The notes: a model not told the origin generated them from the sequence alone. A stretch of 64,000 nt of DNA from Gambelia wislizenii (GCA_030847615.1 JAUMIR010000005.1:244442645-244506644), one strand, 5' to 3'. Positions 1-11,171 are shown, counted from the first letter of the stretch. Program-made: numbers and translations.

Positions 1-1790
1 ACTATCTCTTGAGGTTACCACCTACAGTTCGATGCCCTTCCATCCAGCCGGTTCGCCCCTTCAAACTTCTCAAGAGACCCCACGAAGAGGAAGATAAAAC
101 AGATGGTGATAGATCACCTTCTGCAGTCCAGAGCAATAGAGCCAGTGCCTCTCTCTCAGAGTTTTTGCGGTGTCTACTCTATATTCTTCAGAGTTCCAAA
201 GAAAGGGGGAGACGCCCGCTCAATTCTCAACTTGAAGCATACCAATGAGATTCTCACGGACAGGAGGTTCCGAATGGAGACCCTATCTTCCATAAGGGAG
301 GCGCTTCAACCCAGGGACTTCCTGGTCTCCCTGGACCTGGCAGAAGCGTACCTCCACATTTTAATTGAGGAAGGCAGCAGGCGTTTCCTCAGATTTGCAG
401 TGGACCATCTGCATTATCAATTCAGGGCACTTCCCTTCAAGCTCGCCTCAGCTCCATGAGTGTTCCTGAAGGTGCTGGTAGCGGTGGTGGCCCACCTCAG
501 GCAACAGGGCATCCCCCTTTACCCATACCTGGACGACATTTTCCTGAGGGCTGCTTCCAGGCAGAAAGTGAGAGAAGACCTAGAGACCATGGTTCGCTGT
601 CTTCAAGAACATTGGTTCCTGATCAACTTCAAGAAGAGCTCACTGGAGCTTTCTCAAACCATCACCCACCTGGGCACTGTGATCGACTCCAGGTCTGGCA
701 TGATATTCCTATTGGAAGAATGTTAACAGGCGATCAAGAGAGAAGTCCTCCTCGTCCTTTCCAAGGAAAAAGTTCCTCTAACGCAGTTATCTCGACTCCT
801 GGGACTCATGGTGTTGGCCATCATGATTGTTCCCTGGGCCAGGTTCCACTCTTGCCCTTTTCAGACATTCCTGAACCAATTCCAAATTTCAGTCAGAAGG
901 ATGATGCTACTTCGCCTACCCCAGGAGGTCATAGTGTCCATTCTCTGGTGGACAAAACTCAGGACGCTCTCCAAGGGGTCCCCGTGGTCTATCCCACAAC
1001 AGATCACTGTGGTATCTGATGCCAGTGATATCACTGTGGTATCACTGTGGTACCTGTGGTATCTGATGCCATAAACTGGCTAGAGTTGAGAGCAGTGTGC
1101 CTAGCACTCAGACATTTCCAGAACCTGCTGAAAGGAAAACAAGTCAGAGTCCTCACAGACAACATTACGACATGCTCCTACATCGCCAAGCAGGGGGGCA
1201 CAAGGTCGAGGTCCCTACAGGCAGAGGCGGTCCTCCTCTTCAGGTGGGCAGGGAGAATGGTGGCCTTCATCTGAGCTCAGCACATCCAGGGATCATCCAA
1301 TCTACAGGCGGGTTTCCTCAGCAGACACGATTCTCCCTGGCGAGTGTTCCCTCCACGAGTAGGCTCCAACCAACTGAGGTCCAGGTTCGTCCAGATGGAG
1401 GCAGACATGTTCGCCTCTCCAAACAACACGAAGAGCAACAGATTCTACATCCGATACTACCATCCCCAAGCCGAAGGGATGGATGCTCTACAGACCGTGT
1501 GGCCAAAAGGTTTTCTGTAGCTCTTACCTCACCTTCCCTTGATAGCCAAGGTGATCAGGAAGGTGAGAGCGGAGAGAGCGCAAGCAGTGCTGATAGTGCC
1601 TTATTGGCCAAGGAGGCCCTGGTTTTCGGACCTGATGGAGTTGGCCCAGGAGCGGCCCTGGCACCTCCTTCAGAGACCAGACCTCTTAACCCAGGGCCCT
1701 CTGCTTTACCCGGACATCCCATGGTTAAGCCTAGCCACATGGAGATTGAACGCAGAGCACTCTGGAGGTGCGGGTATGAAGAAGCAGTGA
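1..1790 (+). pseudogene. DIRS copy A pol remnant: RT, RNase H, methyltransferase-like
   Basis: The RT N-terminal half is at about 103-456, with FFRVPKKGGDARSILNLKH and the motif A region VSLDLAEAYLHI. It stops at TGA 457-459 where CGA (Arg) is expected, a typical CpG decay. The same frame continues at 460-726 with the YLDD catalytic box (PYLDDIF) and ends in another stop. The RNase H part is at about 1008-1273, with VSDASD, INWLELRAVCLAL and LTDNITTCSYIAKQGG, and contains a small internal tandem duplication. A methyltransferase-like domain follows at about 1400-1790 (MFASPNNTKSNRF, then VPYWPRRPWFSDL). The protein is not functional. Confidence 0.8.
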
Positions 1791-1793
1791 TTT

Positions 1794-2784
1794 TTGCCGT
1801 CTCGTCGTCAATCAATGGTTAGGATATACGAGGCCACCTGGAAGACCTTCTTAAAATGGTGCACGTCATCGAGGATAGACCCTGAGGACATTTCAGTGAA
1901 GCATACCTTAGCCTTCCTGCAAAAGGGCTTAGATCTGGGCCTTAGGCCTAACACTCTTAAACGGCAGGCAGCAGCCCTGTCCTCTGTAATTCTGTTGGCA
2001 AGGGGCCAGTCTTTGGTCTCTCATCCTCACATCAGGAGGTTCATATGCTGCGCCTCAACCTTGGCACCTCCCATCAGACACAGGTTCCCTTCCTGGAACC
2101 TTCCTCTGATACTACGACAACTGACCAAAGCCCCCTTCGAACCTATTAGGAAAGTCTTCCCTCAGAATGTTGTCTCTGAAGGTGGCGTTCCTTGTGGCAA
2201 TCATTTCTGCACGCAGAGTTTCAGAGCTTTCAGCCTTATCAGTCAGAGAGCACCTATGTGTCTTCAACGAGGACCAGGTCATCCTCAGAACTGATCCCTC
2301 CTTTCTCCCAAAGGTGGTCTTTCCATTCCATCTTTCCCAGGACCTTATCCTTTCATCCTTTTGCCTGAACCCATCTCATCCCAGGGAAAAGGAGTGGTAC
2401 AAGTTGGATGTGCGAAGGGCCCTAAGGATCTACACAAAAAGGACCAGATCCTTCAGACGCTGCGATTCCCTCTTCGTCTCCTTCAATCCAGCAACAATGG
2501 GCCTGAAGGCCTCCAGACAGACCATCGCAAGTTGGATCAGGGCCTGTATCTTGTCAGCGTATGATACAGCCAAACTTCCTCGGCCCACTAATGTATGGGC
2601 GCATTCAACAAGATCTGCAGCGACCTCGGCGTTTTTTTGTTTGAATGCCCTGATACTGGAGGTCTGCTGAGCGGCTACCTGGTCCACACCATCGACCTTT
2701 ATCAGGCATTATAAAATTGACAAATTCAGGGCCACAGATGCAGTTTTTGGCCGCAGAGTCCTGCAAGAAGTCATTCACACTTAG
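1794..2784 (+). pseudogene. DIRS copy A tyrosine recombinase remnant
   Basis: The N-terminal SAM-like DNA-binding domain is recognisable (RIYEATWKTFLKWC, then LDLGLRPNTLKRQAAALSS). After a frame change near 2150 the catalytic domain follows, with SARRVSELSAL (first catalytic Arg), VWAHSTRSAATS (His-x-x-Arg) and TFIRHYKIDKF (nucleophilic Tyr), then VFGRRVLQEVIHT and a stop at 2782-2784. All four catalytic residues can still be read, but frameshifts and an in-frame TGA near 2667 break the gene. In DIRS elements this recombinase inserts a circular double-stranded intermediate. Confidence 0.78.
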
Positions 2785-2830
2785 GTCCCAGGGCAGTCTC
2801 CCCTCCCGATGTTCAAGGGCTTGGGCAAAT

Positions 2831-3120
2831 CCAATCTGTGACGATTCTCGGATTCCTCCTCTCACCAACCAGAGAATGCCACGGAATCTGCCCCGCCCAA
2901 TCAACTGCCCTTGAGTCCTTACTCCTGATACTGTGCTATGCTAGTCAGAGAACTGGCTACATGAGGGCTGGTAGGGAGGAGGGGCCAATGGCCAAACCCT
3001 CACGTGACCAAGTTTAAAACTCAAATTGTTGTTCTTCCTGCCTCTTTCTCTGTGTGCTGAAGGAGATTACCAATCTGTGACGATTCTCGGATTCCTCCTC
3101 TCTACCAACCCCAGAATGCA
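2831..3120 (+). repeat. 51-bp direct repeat in the DIRS copy A tail
   Basis: The segments 2831-2881 and 3070-3120 are near-identical direct repeats, both starting ccaatctgtgacgattctcg and ending cagaatgc. In DIRS copies B and C the internal complementary region and the right inverted repeat also share a direct match, because both mirror the left end. I therefore read these as the internal complementary region and the right terminal repeat of copy A. The reverse-complement half expected in the former is not clearly visible. Confidence 0.6.
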
Positions 3121-3123
3121 CAT

Positions 3124-3134
3124 CACGGTAAGTA
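3124..3134 (+). promoter_or_regulatory. Consensus 5' splice donor at the DIRS copy A 3' end
   Basis: The sequence cacg|gtaagt, with GT at 3128-3129, matches the vertebrate donor consensus in the sense of WNK1. It lies in the terminal repeat of the element, at the same place as donors in copies B and C. No use is shown by sequence alone. Confidence 0.4.
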
Positions 3135-3515
3135 CCAACATGACATTCTATGACATTGTGATGAATGTGGCATTAAGCTAGGAAAAAGGTCCAATACTTT
3201 GTAAGAGTGACATTTCTTTGTCACTAAGAAAATTTACATATCTGTACCTAAACTTTTGTGTTAATGGGCACACCTGGAATTTTGATGGAGTGTCATGGGC
3301 ACTCTTGCAATAATGATTGTTATGATGGGTGTTGCTAGTCACAAGTTGTCTATTTAGAATTTCTGTGAATTCTTAATTGGTCAGAGTTTATTCAAATTGC
3401 TGACCAGATACAGCTGCAAACCTCTTGTGTATGTGGAGTTGAGTGCCACACTTTCGCTGACTGCTTGGGTTCATTCATGGGTCACTGTGTGTACCTAGAT
3501 AATTTTTCACTCAAC

Positions 3516-3836
3516 CTCTCTCTCTGGCTTTTCTTCGCAAACAAAGATTCAGGAAGGACTCATCCCACGCTTTCTGTAAGTGTGCTGATGACTAGAAAGG
3601 CCAATCCGAGATAAACAAGTCTGGTTGCAAAAAGCACAGCAGAAGGTCTCCTTGGGTGATGTTTTCGGGTTCTGATTCTTTCTGTGTTGTCGTTTCTCTT
3701 CAAGACATGTTCGGCGTGAGATCTCAAATAAGGCTGCAGCAGTGTGGATAATGCGTCTGTGTGGGCAACAAGGGCAGCATCATCAGCGAAGAGCAGCTCA
3801 CAGACTAGATAGGGCTTAAGTCAAACAAGCTACCAT
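3516..3836 (-). mobile_element. Non-LTR retrotransposon 3' end, internally deleted
   Basis: On the minus strand the sequence reads an RT motif C fragment (ELLFADDAALVAHTDALSTLL), fused directly to the C-terminal tail seen at 36900-37087. It ends with the same 3' terminus: cctgaatctttg, tttg, cgaagaaaagcc, then a short GA tail. Compared with the copy at 36308-37136 roughly 400 bp are missing between the ADD box and the tail. Clade not resolved. Confidence 0.65.
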
Positions 3837-4223
3837 CAATACGGTAACTCAACCTACTTGGTATTTAATTAACATTTTATTGGGTTTTCAGAAACAATTT
3901 GTGAGTTATTTTCATCCCATCACACACAGCACACTACATTACAATATCATTTGTAGATGTAAAATAAAAATTGATATTGTCATATACTAATTCAAGGCTC
4001 AAAGAGAGAATAAAAAAAAGAGGGGGATTAAATAGTTGGTAGGTATATTATGGTATGACAATAAAATAAGCACATCTTTTTCAGAGTCTGAGAAAACTAT
4101 GCCAGATGGTTTGAAATTCAGTCTCTTACAACTTTTTGTTGGAATGGCTAATGTTGCAAGATCTTGAATCCAGTTACAGATATTCAGGGAGTTCTCAGAT
4201 TTTAAAGTTTGCAAAATTATACA

Positions 4224-5417
4224 TTTAGTTGTTACAGCTCAGGCAAGCAAGCTCTGGCATAGCTCTGAGGGAGGGGTGATACGGGTCCTTCAGGTCTGGG
4301 TTTCGTCAGTCACCGCCCAGGTGTAGCAGGAAGTTACATCAAGCCTCTTGATATTCAAATTTTTTTGTCTTCATCTCCTCCATCCTGGAGCCACGAGGCC
4401 AGTTCTAACTTCCTGCTTCGCCCAGTAGGTAGCTGAGAAATCTCCTCTGTCTTTTCTATCCCTATTTTACCTTTTTTCTCCCTTTTCCTTCTTTTTCTCG
4501 CCCTCTAGACACTGATCAGTGCTAGAGCTTTTAATTACGCCTTTTGAATTTCCCGCCTTTAAAAAAAAACACCTTTCCTCTCGCGGCTTTCGGGACTTCC
4601 CCCCTCCTCCCACTCTCTTCCTCCTCTCTCTCTCTCTCACTACTGTGGGCAGCTATGCACGCCCAGGAGGACCCAAGGACGGCGGGGATCAGCTCCGGAG
4701 TGTCCGGGGATGCGGCCTCCGACCGCGGCCACTCCGAGACCGCGGCCAGCGCTGGATCAGGAGCTGCGGTTGTCATCGCTGCCGCCGGCGGCTCCCTGGC
4801 GGGCTTCCCACAGAGGAATGCGGCGTGGAAGGCCCACCAGGCCATCATGGCCGGAAAGGCCTCAGAGGGCCAGGCGGCGCTTAAGCCGCGGAAGAGGCCA
4901 GCACAGCCGAGAAAAAAACTGGACTCTGAAGACTCCACCGGGGCCGCGATCGCTCCTCCGCCCCTCTGGAGTGCTTGGCATGCTCCGGGCCCCTGCTGCC
5001 AGACATGGACGGGGGCAGGAGCCCCCACTAAGGTAACGGGGACCCTTGGGGGGAGCGAGGAAAACCTGCCCTTGCCCCCACGCATCGTGCCCTCCCTGCT
5101 TTTGGGAACGGTGCATATTTTGCCACCTTGGAGGCCAAATGGGGCACCGGAGGGAAATGGGGGGGAGCGGGGACCCACTTTCCCCCATGGAAATTCCCCC
5201 ACCCACTGGGGCCCCAGCATCGGACATCACCACCGCTGGGGGGGGGATCCGCCACGTGATGCTGAACCCCTGGCTGAGGTGGGCCCCGCTTTGGAGGGTA
5301 ACCAAGCCCAGCCAAGCATTCCACCAGAGGGACCAGTCACCGAGGGGCAAGGCCCGCAAGCCACAACTCCCCAAGCCCCTCCCCTCAGGTCCCAGCTACG
5401 CAGGTTGCGGCTCCCCA
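4224..5417 (+). mobile_element. Probable DIRS-like 5' region with gag fragment
   Basis: A non-coding leader at 4240-4650 includes ggccagttctaacttcctgc and cagtaggtag, weakly like the left terminal repeats of DIRS copies B and C. It is followed by a GC-rich open frame from ATG 4655 to about 5415. The predicted product begins MHAQEDPRTAGISSG. It is rich in Ala, Gly, Pro and Glu and has a basic KPRKRPAQPRKK patch, resembling the low-complexity gag N-terminus of copy C. It stops abruptly at the CR1 3' end at 5418. No RT or recombinase follows. A host CpG-rich exon is the main alternative, and I think it less likely. Confidence 0.45.
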
Positions 5418-6290
5418 GGTCATAGAATCATAGAATTGCAGAGTTGGAAGAGACCACGAGGGCCATCCAGTCCAACCCCCCCTGCCACGCAGGAAATCTT
5501 GATCAAAGCATCCCTGACAGATGGCCATCCAGCCTCTGTTTAAAGACCTCCAAGGAAGGAGACCCCACCACGCTCCGAGGGAGTGTGTTCCACTGCCAAA
5601 CAGCTCTTACTGTCAAAAAGTTCCTCCTTATGTTGAGGTGGAATCTCTGCTCTTGGAGCTTGCATCCATTGCTCTGTGTTCCAGTCTCTGGAGCAGCAGA
5701 AAACAAGCCTACTCCATCCTCAGCGTAACATCCCTTCAAATACTTAAACAGGGCTATCATATCGCCCCTTAACCGTCTTTTTTCCAGGCTAAACATACCC
5801 AGCTCCCTAAGTCTCTCCTCATAAGGCATAGTTTCCAGACCTTTCACCATTTTAGTTGCCCTTCTCTGGACATGCTCCAATTTGTCAATATCCTTTTTGA
5901 ATTGTGGTGCCCAGAACTGGACACAGTATTCTAAGTGAGGTCTGACCAAGGCAGAATAGAGTTGCACTATTACTTCCCTTGATCTAGACACTATACTTCT
6001 ATTGATACAGCTCAAAATCGCATTGGCCTTTTTAGCTGCCGCATCACACTGTTGGCTCATGTTCAACTTGTGGTCTACTAGGACTCCTAGATCCCTTTTA
6101 CACGTAGTCTCATTCAGCCAGGTCTCTCCCATCCTATATTTATGCATTTCATTTTTCCGCCCTAAATGCAGTACTTTACATTTCTCCGTATTGAATTTCA
6201 TTTTGTTAGCTTTTTCCCAGCTCTCCAGTCTATCCAGGTCATTCTGAATTTTGATCCTGTCCTCTAGGGTATTAGTTGTTATAGCTCTGG
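5418..6290 (-). mobile_element. CR1 LINE 3' fragment
   Basis: The minus strand encodes an uninterrupted C-terminal part of a CR1-type reverse transcriptase. Landmarks are NDLDRLESWEKANKMKFN, KCKVLHLGRKN, RDLGVLVDHKLNMSQQC, LVRPHLEYCVQFWAP and KLEHVQRRATKMVKGLE, ending near VVGSPSLEVFKQRLDGHL. The 3' end, at the low-coordinate side, shows the hallmark CR1 tail of repeated attctatga (reverse complement of tcatagaatcatagaat at 5421-5437). It is 5'-truncated near 6290. The open frame suggests a fairly young copy. Confidence 0.9.
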
Positions 6291-7910
6291 CAAGCAGTTC
6301 CCTTTGTCTGTCCTTCAAATCCCAGAAATGAATTATATGGCCCAATAAAACATACAGTACATATTTCATTGTCACTAATTGTCACCTGTCGTGTCAGTTC
6401 TTATCTCCCACCAGTTGTCTTTCCAAAAAAGGGTAATTTGACATGACCATAAGAGATGTTACAGAACTGCTTTCCAGTTGCCCACATGTCCAGTACTGAC
6501 CTTCCAGTAGTTGAAAACAAACCAGTGTCCAGCATACCCCAAACATGATTTTTGTTGTATAAGCCTTAAAATATTCAGTTGCAGTGCAACATTTCAGTGT
6601 AAAGGTTTTAGCTTGACTCTCAGTTTAGGGTTCTATGTCTCCCTCCCTCACAGGATCTAAATTAGAAATGCCTGATTCTTATCTGGAGTCATTTAGTTTC
6701 TATTTAGTCTAGAATTTAAACCTGAATGCATTAAAAAGTTGGTGTCCACAGCATGTAGCCTTTATAAACAGCCCATAATGGTGAGAATTATATTAAGCTA
6801 GTTAATGCTTGCTAAATGTTTGATAGGATGATCAGCAGTATGTACTCCAATTCTTTAGACATTAATAGCAAAATATTATAGTTCTGCTTCCAAGTAACTT
6901 CTAAACATAAACCTGTCAGTCATGATTTCTGAAAACTTAATGTTTGTAAACCATTTGGCTGTTCTTATCTCTCTGAGCTTTTTTGTCTAGGAATTAAAAA
7001 AATGGTGTCAAAGTGTTTATTAAATGGTATTGGATAAAATGTGCTTTTGCTTCTGTTAAATGTCCAGATTTTTAGTATCAAGTTGATTTCTCCAGAATGG
7101 AGCTGTCAATATCATACAGCAGTAAAGCAATTATAGCGGGTCAGGGTTGGTCAAATAGCTGCTCAAAATCTATATGAATAAGGTTAGGTAAGAAAATTTG
7201 AGGCTGAGAGCTAGGAAGCTTTTTTATTTTACAGTACAGGCTAATATAGAACATTTTGAGGGGCAGTTGACATATGCATTAATATTACTTAACTTCTCAT
7301 CATTTGATTACTCAATACTTCATGACATGGAGCAAAATATGCACACCAACACTCTTACATTAAGAGTTTCATTTATTGAGGGTTACAACTTATGAACTCA
7401 GATGGACTGCTCTGTTGTAACATCTTGTGCATCAAAATGAGGGCAGTTCTTTTTCTCTTATTTACCCTCTTCTGCTTTAGCTTTATCATTCTTAACAGAC
7501 CCAATGACTTCATTGCCTAGGACTGTGGTTTCTTCTGGAAATTAAATGGTGGTCATCTTACTAAAAAAAGTATTTTTAAAAAATCAGTGATTGGAGATGA
7601 GCAGTTTCACTTCTCAGGGGCCATGGCTGTTACTCTGACACAAGTTAGAAACATTTGTTAGTCACAACTGCTGATGCAGTGGCTTCTTTTTGGCCAACAT
7701 TTTGAGAAGGGAGGCTTAATGGTGGAAATCTCCTAGTTGGAAGATTCATTGGGGTAGAAAACCCTACTTTGACCCCACTCTTCAATCATAATCATGGGAT
7801 TCTGATTACACAGCTTTCAGATCAGCTAGCAAGCTTACTGTTGACAGACTTAAGAATCTTTCCACCACTTTCTGTAAGCAGTTATGTACCTGTAACAGTA
7901 TTTGTGCCTT

Positions 7911-8114
7911 CAAGCATGGTGTAGTGGTTTGGGTTTTGGACTAGGACTCTGGAATCCAGGGTTTGAATCTCTGCTCGGCCGTAGAAACCCACTGGGTTAC
8001 CTTGGGCAAGTCACCCTCTCTCAGCCTTAGAAGAATGGAAGGGCAAACCTCTGACGCATGGCTTTAGGGTCGCCATGCGTCAGAAAAAACTGGAAGGCAC
8101 ACACATACACACCA
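7911..8114 (+). mobile_element. tRNA-derived SINE
   Basis: The tRNA-like head carries an A box (tggtgtagtggtttgg) and a B box (ggtttgaatct), followed by the conserved body aaacccactgggttacc, gggcaagtcaccctctctca, and a tail ending ggaaggcacacaca. Other copies in the window are at 19673, 21985, 32351, 35769, 40119 and 53584. This copy differs in having a perfect 12-bp hairpin in its tail at 8051-8083. Confidence 0.85.
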
Positions 8115-9312
8115 GTATCTATAATTGTGGAATAGTAGAACTAGGAAGGAGAATTATTTCTTTTTTTTAAAAAGAAATATGTTTTATTTGTTTCAAGTTA
8201 ATTTCTTCTAAAATAGCAACCTTCTACAACTGAGCACTAGTAGTGGCAGCCAGAGGGCTAAATTTGAACCTGGGCACATCTAAGCTTGGCCCTTGAAAAG
8301 TTTTCCGTGTCTGTACTTACTGCTGATAGATGTAAAATACTAGGAGTCTCTTTGTCCATATTCCTAGCACTTTGTTTACCACTGAATGACTAAAAGCATA
8401 TCTTACACATTCGGGATTAGGAGAAATTGCTCCCAGATTGCAGTTAGGCTCGAGTCCTTTCACCTTCCATTTTATAATACTGTCCAGAGACCACATCAAC
8501 TGGAAATGAACATTAATTTTAATTAGTTCACAGATCTTTGAAAAAGAGTCTAACCTTTTTCATGTTAAGAAAGTGGTCTGCTAGTTTTTACATTCAAATG
8601 AGCCTGTGTTCAGTCAACTATACTTGTTGAAAAGGATGGGTGGCTAGAAGTTACTGCTGGGTATGCTAATTTGTTTTGTTGCATGCACTGTTGAACATGA
8701 TGTGAAATTAAAAGTACCATAAAATGTTAAGTGCCAGGTAACTACTGAGAACAGCCTTTAATGGGAGAACAAGCATGGTCATAAATGTGATTGAACTGTT
8801 CTTAGAGGCAATTGCACTTACTAGTAAAGCAGGATTTTTGCTAGTGAATACTGAAATGTCCAAAAAATAGCTTATGCTGAAGCTAATGCAACACTATACA
8901 TTCTATTATCTGGATAGGCTTCAGATTGCTCCTTTCTAATTTTTTTTAAAGTTAGTATTTGAGTTAGTACTTAATGTGTAAAGTTTCTGCTACATGGAGA
9001 TTAAAGCAGTCCCGAATAAACAACTTCAGAATAGTTTTAGTTATTCCTGTTGTACTCCTAACATTATTAACAATTTTTTAGTTCTTGGTAGAGAGGGGAA
9101 GGCCTAGGGCAAAGGGGAAACAAAATTCAGGGGGGAATGTGCCTTTTATGTTTGTCTCTGAAGAAAAAAAACAATTTTTCTGTTCCTATTAAAAATGAGA
9201 AATTTTAAGGGACACTGAACATTTTGGGAATATTTTCTGTTTTGGAATGAGTGAATTCATTACAAGACAAGGTTTTTCTCCAACTATATAACATGAAACT
9301 GTTAATCTAAGA

Positions 9313-9938
9313 CAGTGATGGGCAACCTTTTGAGCTTCGTGTGTCAAACTTCGCCAAAAAACTGAGCATAACTCGGGTGGTGTGTCACTTTGAGGAAAAA
9401 ACATTATCTCTGCCGGCGGAAGTGAGGGCAAAGATCCCAGCTTAACTGGAAGTCCCAGAACTAGACGCTCTGGCCTACAGATCTCCGGCACAGTGTCTAA
9501 TAGGGGAGGATGAAAAATTTGCGACTACAGTTGTCCCTCCACACTCGCGGGTTTCACATTCACGGTTCCACATATTCGCGGATTCCTGCTTTGGGGCGGG
9601 TGGGAGGAAAGTGGGACTGGGGCTTCATAGCACCGATTGCCACTTTAGGAGGGTGGGTGCGGAGGAAAGTGGCAAGTGGGGCTTTGGAAGCCTCAATCGC
9701 CACTTTAGGGAGGGTGGGAGGAGGGAGGAAAGTGGCGACCAGGGCTTTGAAGCTTCGATCGCCACTTTAAGGGAGGGTGGGGGGCTGGAGGAAAGTGGTG
9801 ACTGGGGCTTGGAAGCCCCAATCACCACTTTAGGGAGGGCGGTGAGGTTGCGGTGGGGGGGAGGCCTACGGCCGTGTGTCATCAGAAATGGCTATGCGTG
9901 TCAGTGCTGACACGCGTGTCATAGGTTCGCCATCACTG
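9313..9938. mobile_element. Non-autonomous hAT transposon with 8-bp TSD
   Basis: The terminal inverted repeats are cagtgatgggcaaccttt on the left and aggttcgccatcactg on the right, which is a hAT-type end. The insertion is flanked by a perfect 8-bp target duplication, atctaaga, at 9305-9312 and 9939-9946. There is no transposase frame. The interior holds the left end of an unrelated MITE (acagttgtccctccacac at 9527-9544) followed by a GC-rich tandem array. A sub-terminal palindrome gacacgcgtgtc lies just inside the right end. Confidence 0.9.
9603..9842. repeat. GC-rich tandem array, about 4 units of 58-64 bp
   Basis: Units start with ggaggaaagtgg at 9603, 9661, 9725 and 9787. Each contains a variant of gccactttagggagggtgg near its end. 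The array lies inside the hAT element, directly behind a pogo-like MITE end. Confidence 0.8.
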
Positions 9939-10863
9939 ATCTAAGACAACTGTTTACAGCATTACAGTGATAACATCTATATGCTGTACAATTGTCAGTA
10001 TTGCAGAGTTTGTCTTTGTATGTAGACAACTGCATGCCTTTAATGGTATGACTGTATGAAACTGTTTTTCTCTAAACAAGGTATTTAAAATTTGTAATTC
10101 ATTTTTTATGTGTTCATTTTTTATTCCCATTCAGATAATAACTGAAGTGTGTGCTTAGGTGCAAGTACTTTATTCTAACACAGTTGTTTGTAGCTTTCTT
10201 TTGTACTAGCTATAGTTTTAGTATTACAGCAGTTGGTAGCTTTCTTTAGTACTAGCTATTGTTTTAGTTCTGCCTGTACAAAACTAAAGCTGCAATCCTA
10301 TATATTGCCATGGGAGACAAAGTCCCAATAAACTCAGTAGGACTTTCCTTTGATGATACAGGTTGTCTCCTGTATCCTTCTCAGTGATTTGGAACCTGGG
10401 TTAATCCTTGGTTCCCTGGAAAATTCTGAACAATGAATCTGACCGGGTGGCTGATAAAGGGCAGCTAAACACATAGTTGTAATTTCTGCATGATACAAGA
10501 AGGAATACTTCGCCATCTCTATTGCATCCTTGATTAATCATCCAACATGACTTTCCAGGTTATATGTAGATAATTAAAATCTACCTGTTAAGTATGATGC
10601 AGCCCATAAATGCTTGTTATGAATATTTTGCAAGGTATTTTGAGGTTAAAACTTGAAGTGTTTATAGAAAATATTGCCTCTGTATGGTTTGACCTGTCGA
10701 AACTGTTTTAAACTCCTTTGTATGTTATACTGTTTTTCATTGGATTCCATTATTTTATGGTGTTGTAAAACTACTTCAGGATTTGTGGAAATGAGAAAGT
10801 ACTATAGAAATATTTTTAATTTAAAAAAACAACAACTTGGGCAGTGTGTATATAGGTCCTGTA

Positions 10864-11027
10864 TGTAGAAAAGGTACAGAAAAGGGCAGCCACAAAAATC
10901 AAGGGATTGGAGCAGCTGTCCTGCAGGAAAAGTCTACAGTGTTTTGGTTGTTCAGCTTAAAAAAGGGGATACACTATAGACATATATAAAATTATGCAGT
11001 GTTGAAAAAGCAGATAGCGAAAAACAT
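10864..11027 (+). mobile_element. CR1 LINE fragment, left of the DIRS copy B insertion
   Basis: The + strand reads EKVQKRAATKIKGLEQLSC and then a diverged continuation to AKNIF, matching the region that follows the HVQRRATK motif in the 5418-6290 CR1. The coding sequence resumes after DIRS copy B at 16374 with SLSHSTTTCDHP, so the DIRS element split this CR1. Confidence 0.75.
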
Positions 11028-11051
11028 TTTCCCAGTGGGGAGGGCTCCAGA

Positions 11052-11171
11052 GCATCCGTCATGCTTGGGTTGTCCCTCCCCACTTGCTCCTAGTAGGCAG
11101 GAAATAGGAGACCTTTGGCACTGCCCACCGGTGAGGTTATCTGAGAGGGACGACCCCCCGGCTGGCCAGTC
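11052..11171 (+). repeat. DIRS copy B left inverted terminal repeat
   Basis: The sequence from gcatccgtcatgcttggg to gctggccagtc is the reverse complement, with few mismatches, of 16200-16320 at the other end of the element. Confidence 0.9.

Larger units (their letters stand above)
1..3145 (+). mobile_element. DIRS retrotransposon copy A, 5' part cut by window start, degenerate
   Basis: The element reads RT, RNase H, methyltransferase-like domain and tyrosine recombinase in order on the + strand, which is the layout of DIRS-type elements (tyrosine-recombinase retrotransposons with no integrase and no LTRs). The frames are broken by many stops and shifts. After the recombinase stop at 2782-2784 a non-coding tail of about 360 bp holds a 51-bp direct repeat, and the apparent terminus is near ggtaagtaccaac (3127-3139). 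The sequence is clearly diverged from the copies at 11028 and 24097, so it belongs to another subfamily. The 3' boundary is estimated. Confidence 0.8.

Noticed and set aside
4655..5415. Alternative first exon of WNK1 in a CpG island
   Set aside because: There is no donor in a sensible frame, the composition matches DIRS gag, and the leader has DIRS-like motifs. It is kept as a low-confidence mobile element.
7198..7395. 65-codon open frame in quiet intron sequence
   Set aside because: Length is expected by chance, with no similarity recognised.
7911..7990. tRNA gene
   Set aside because: A and B boxes are present but no cloverleaf can be drawn, and the same head heads several dispersed SINE copies.
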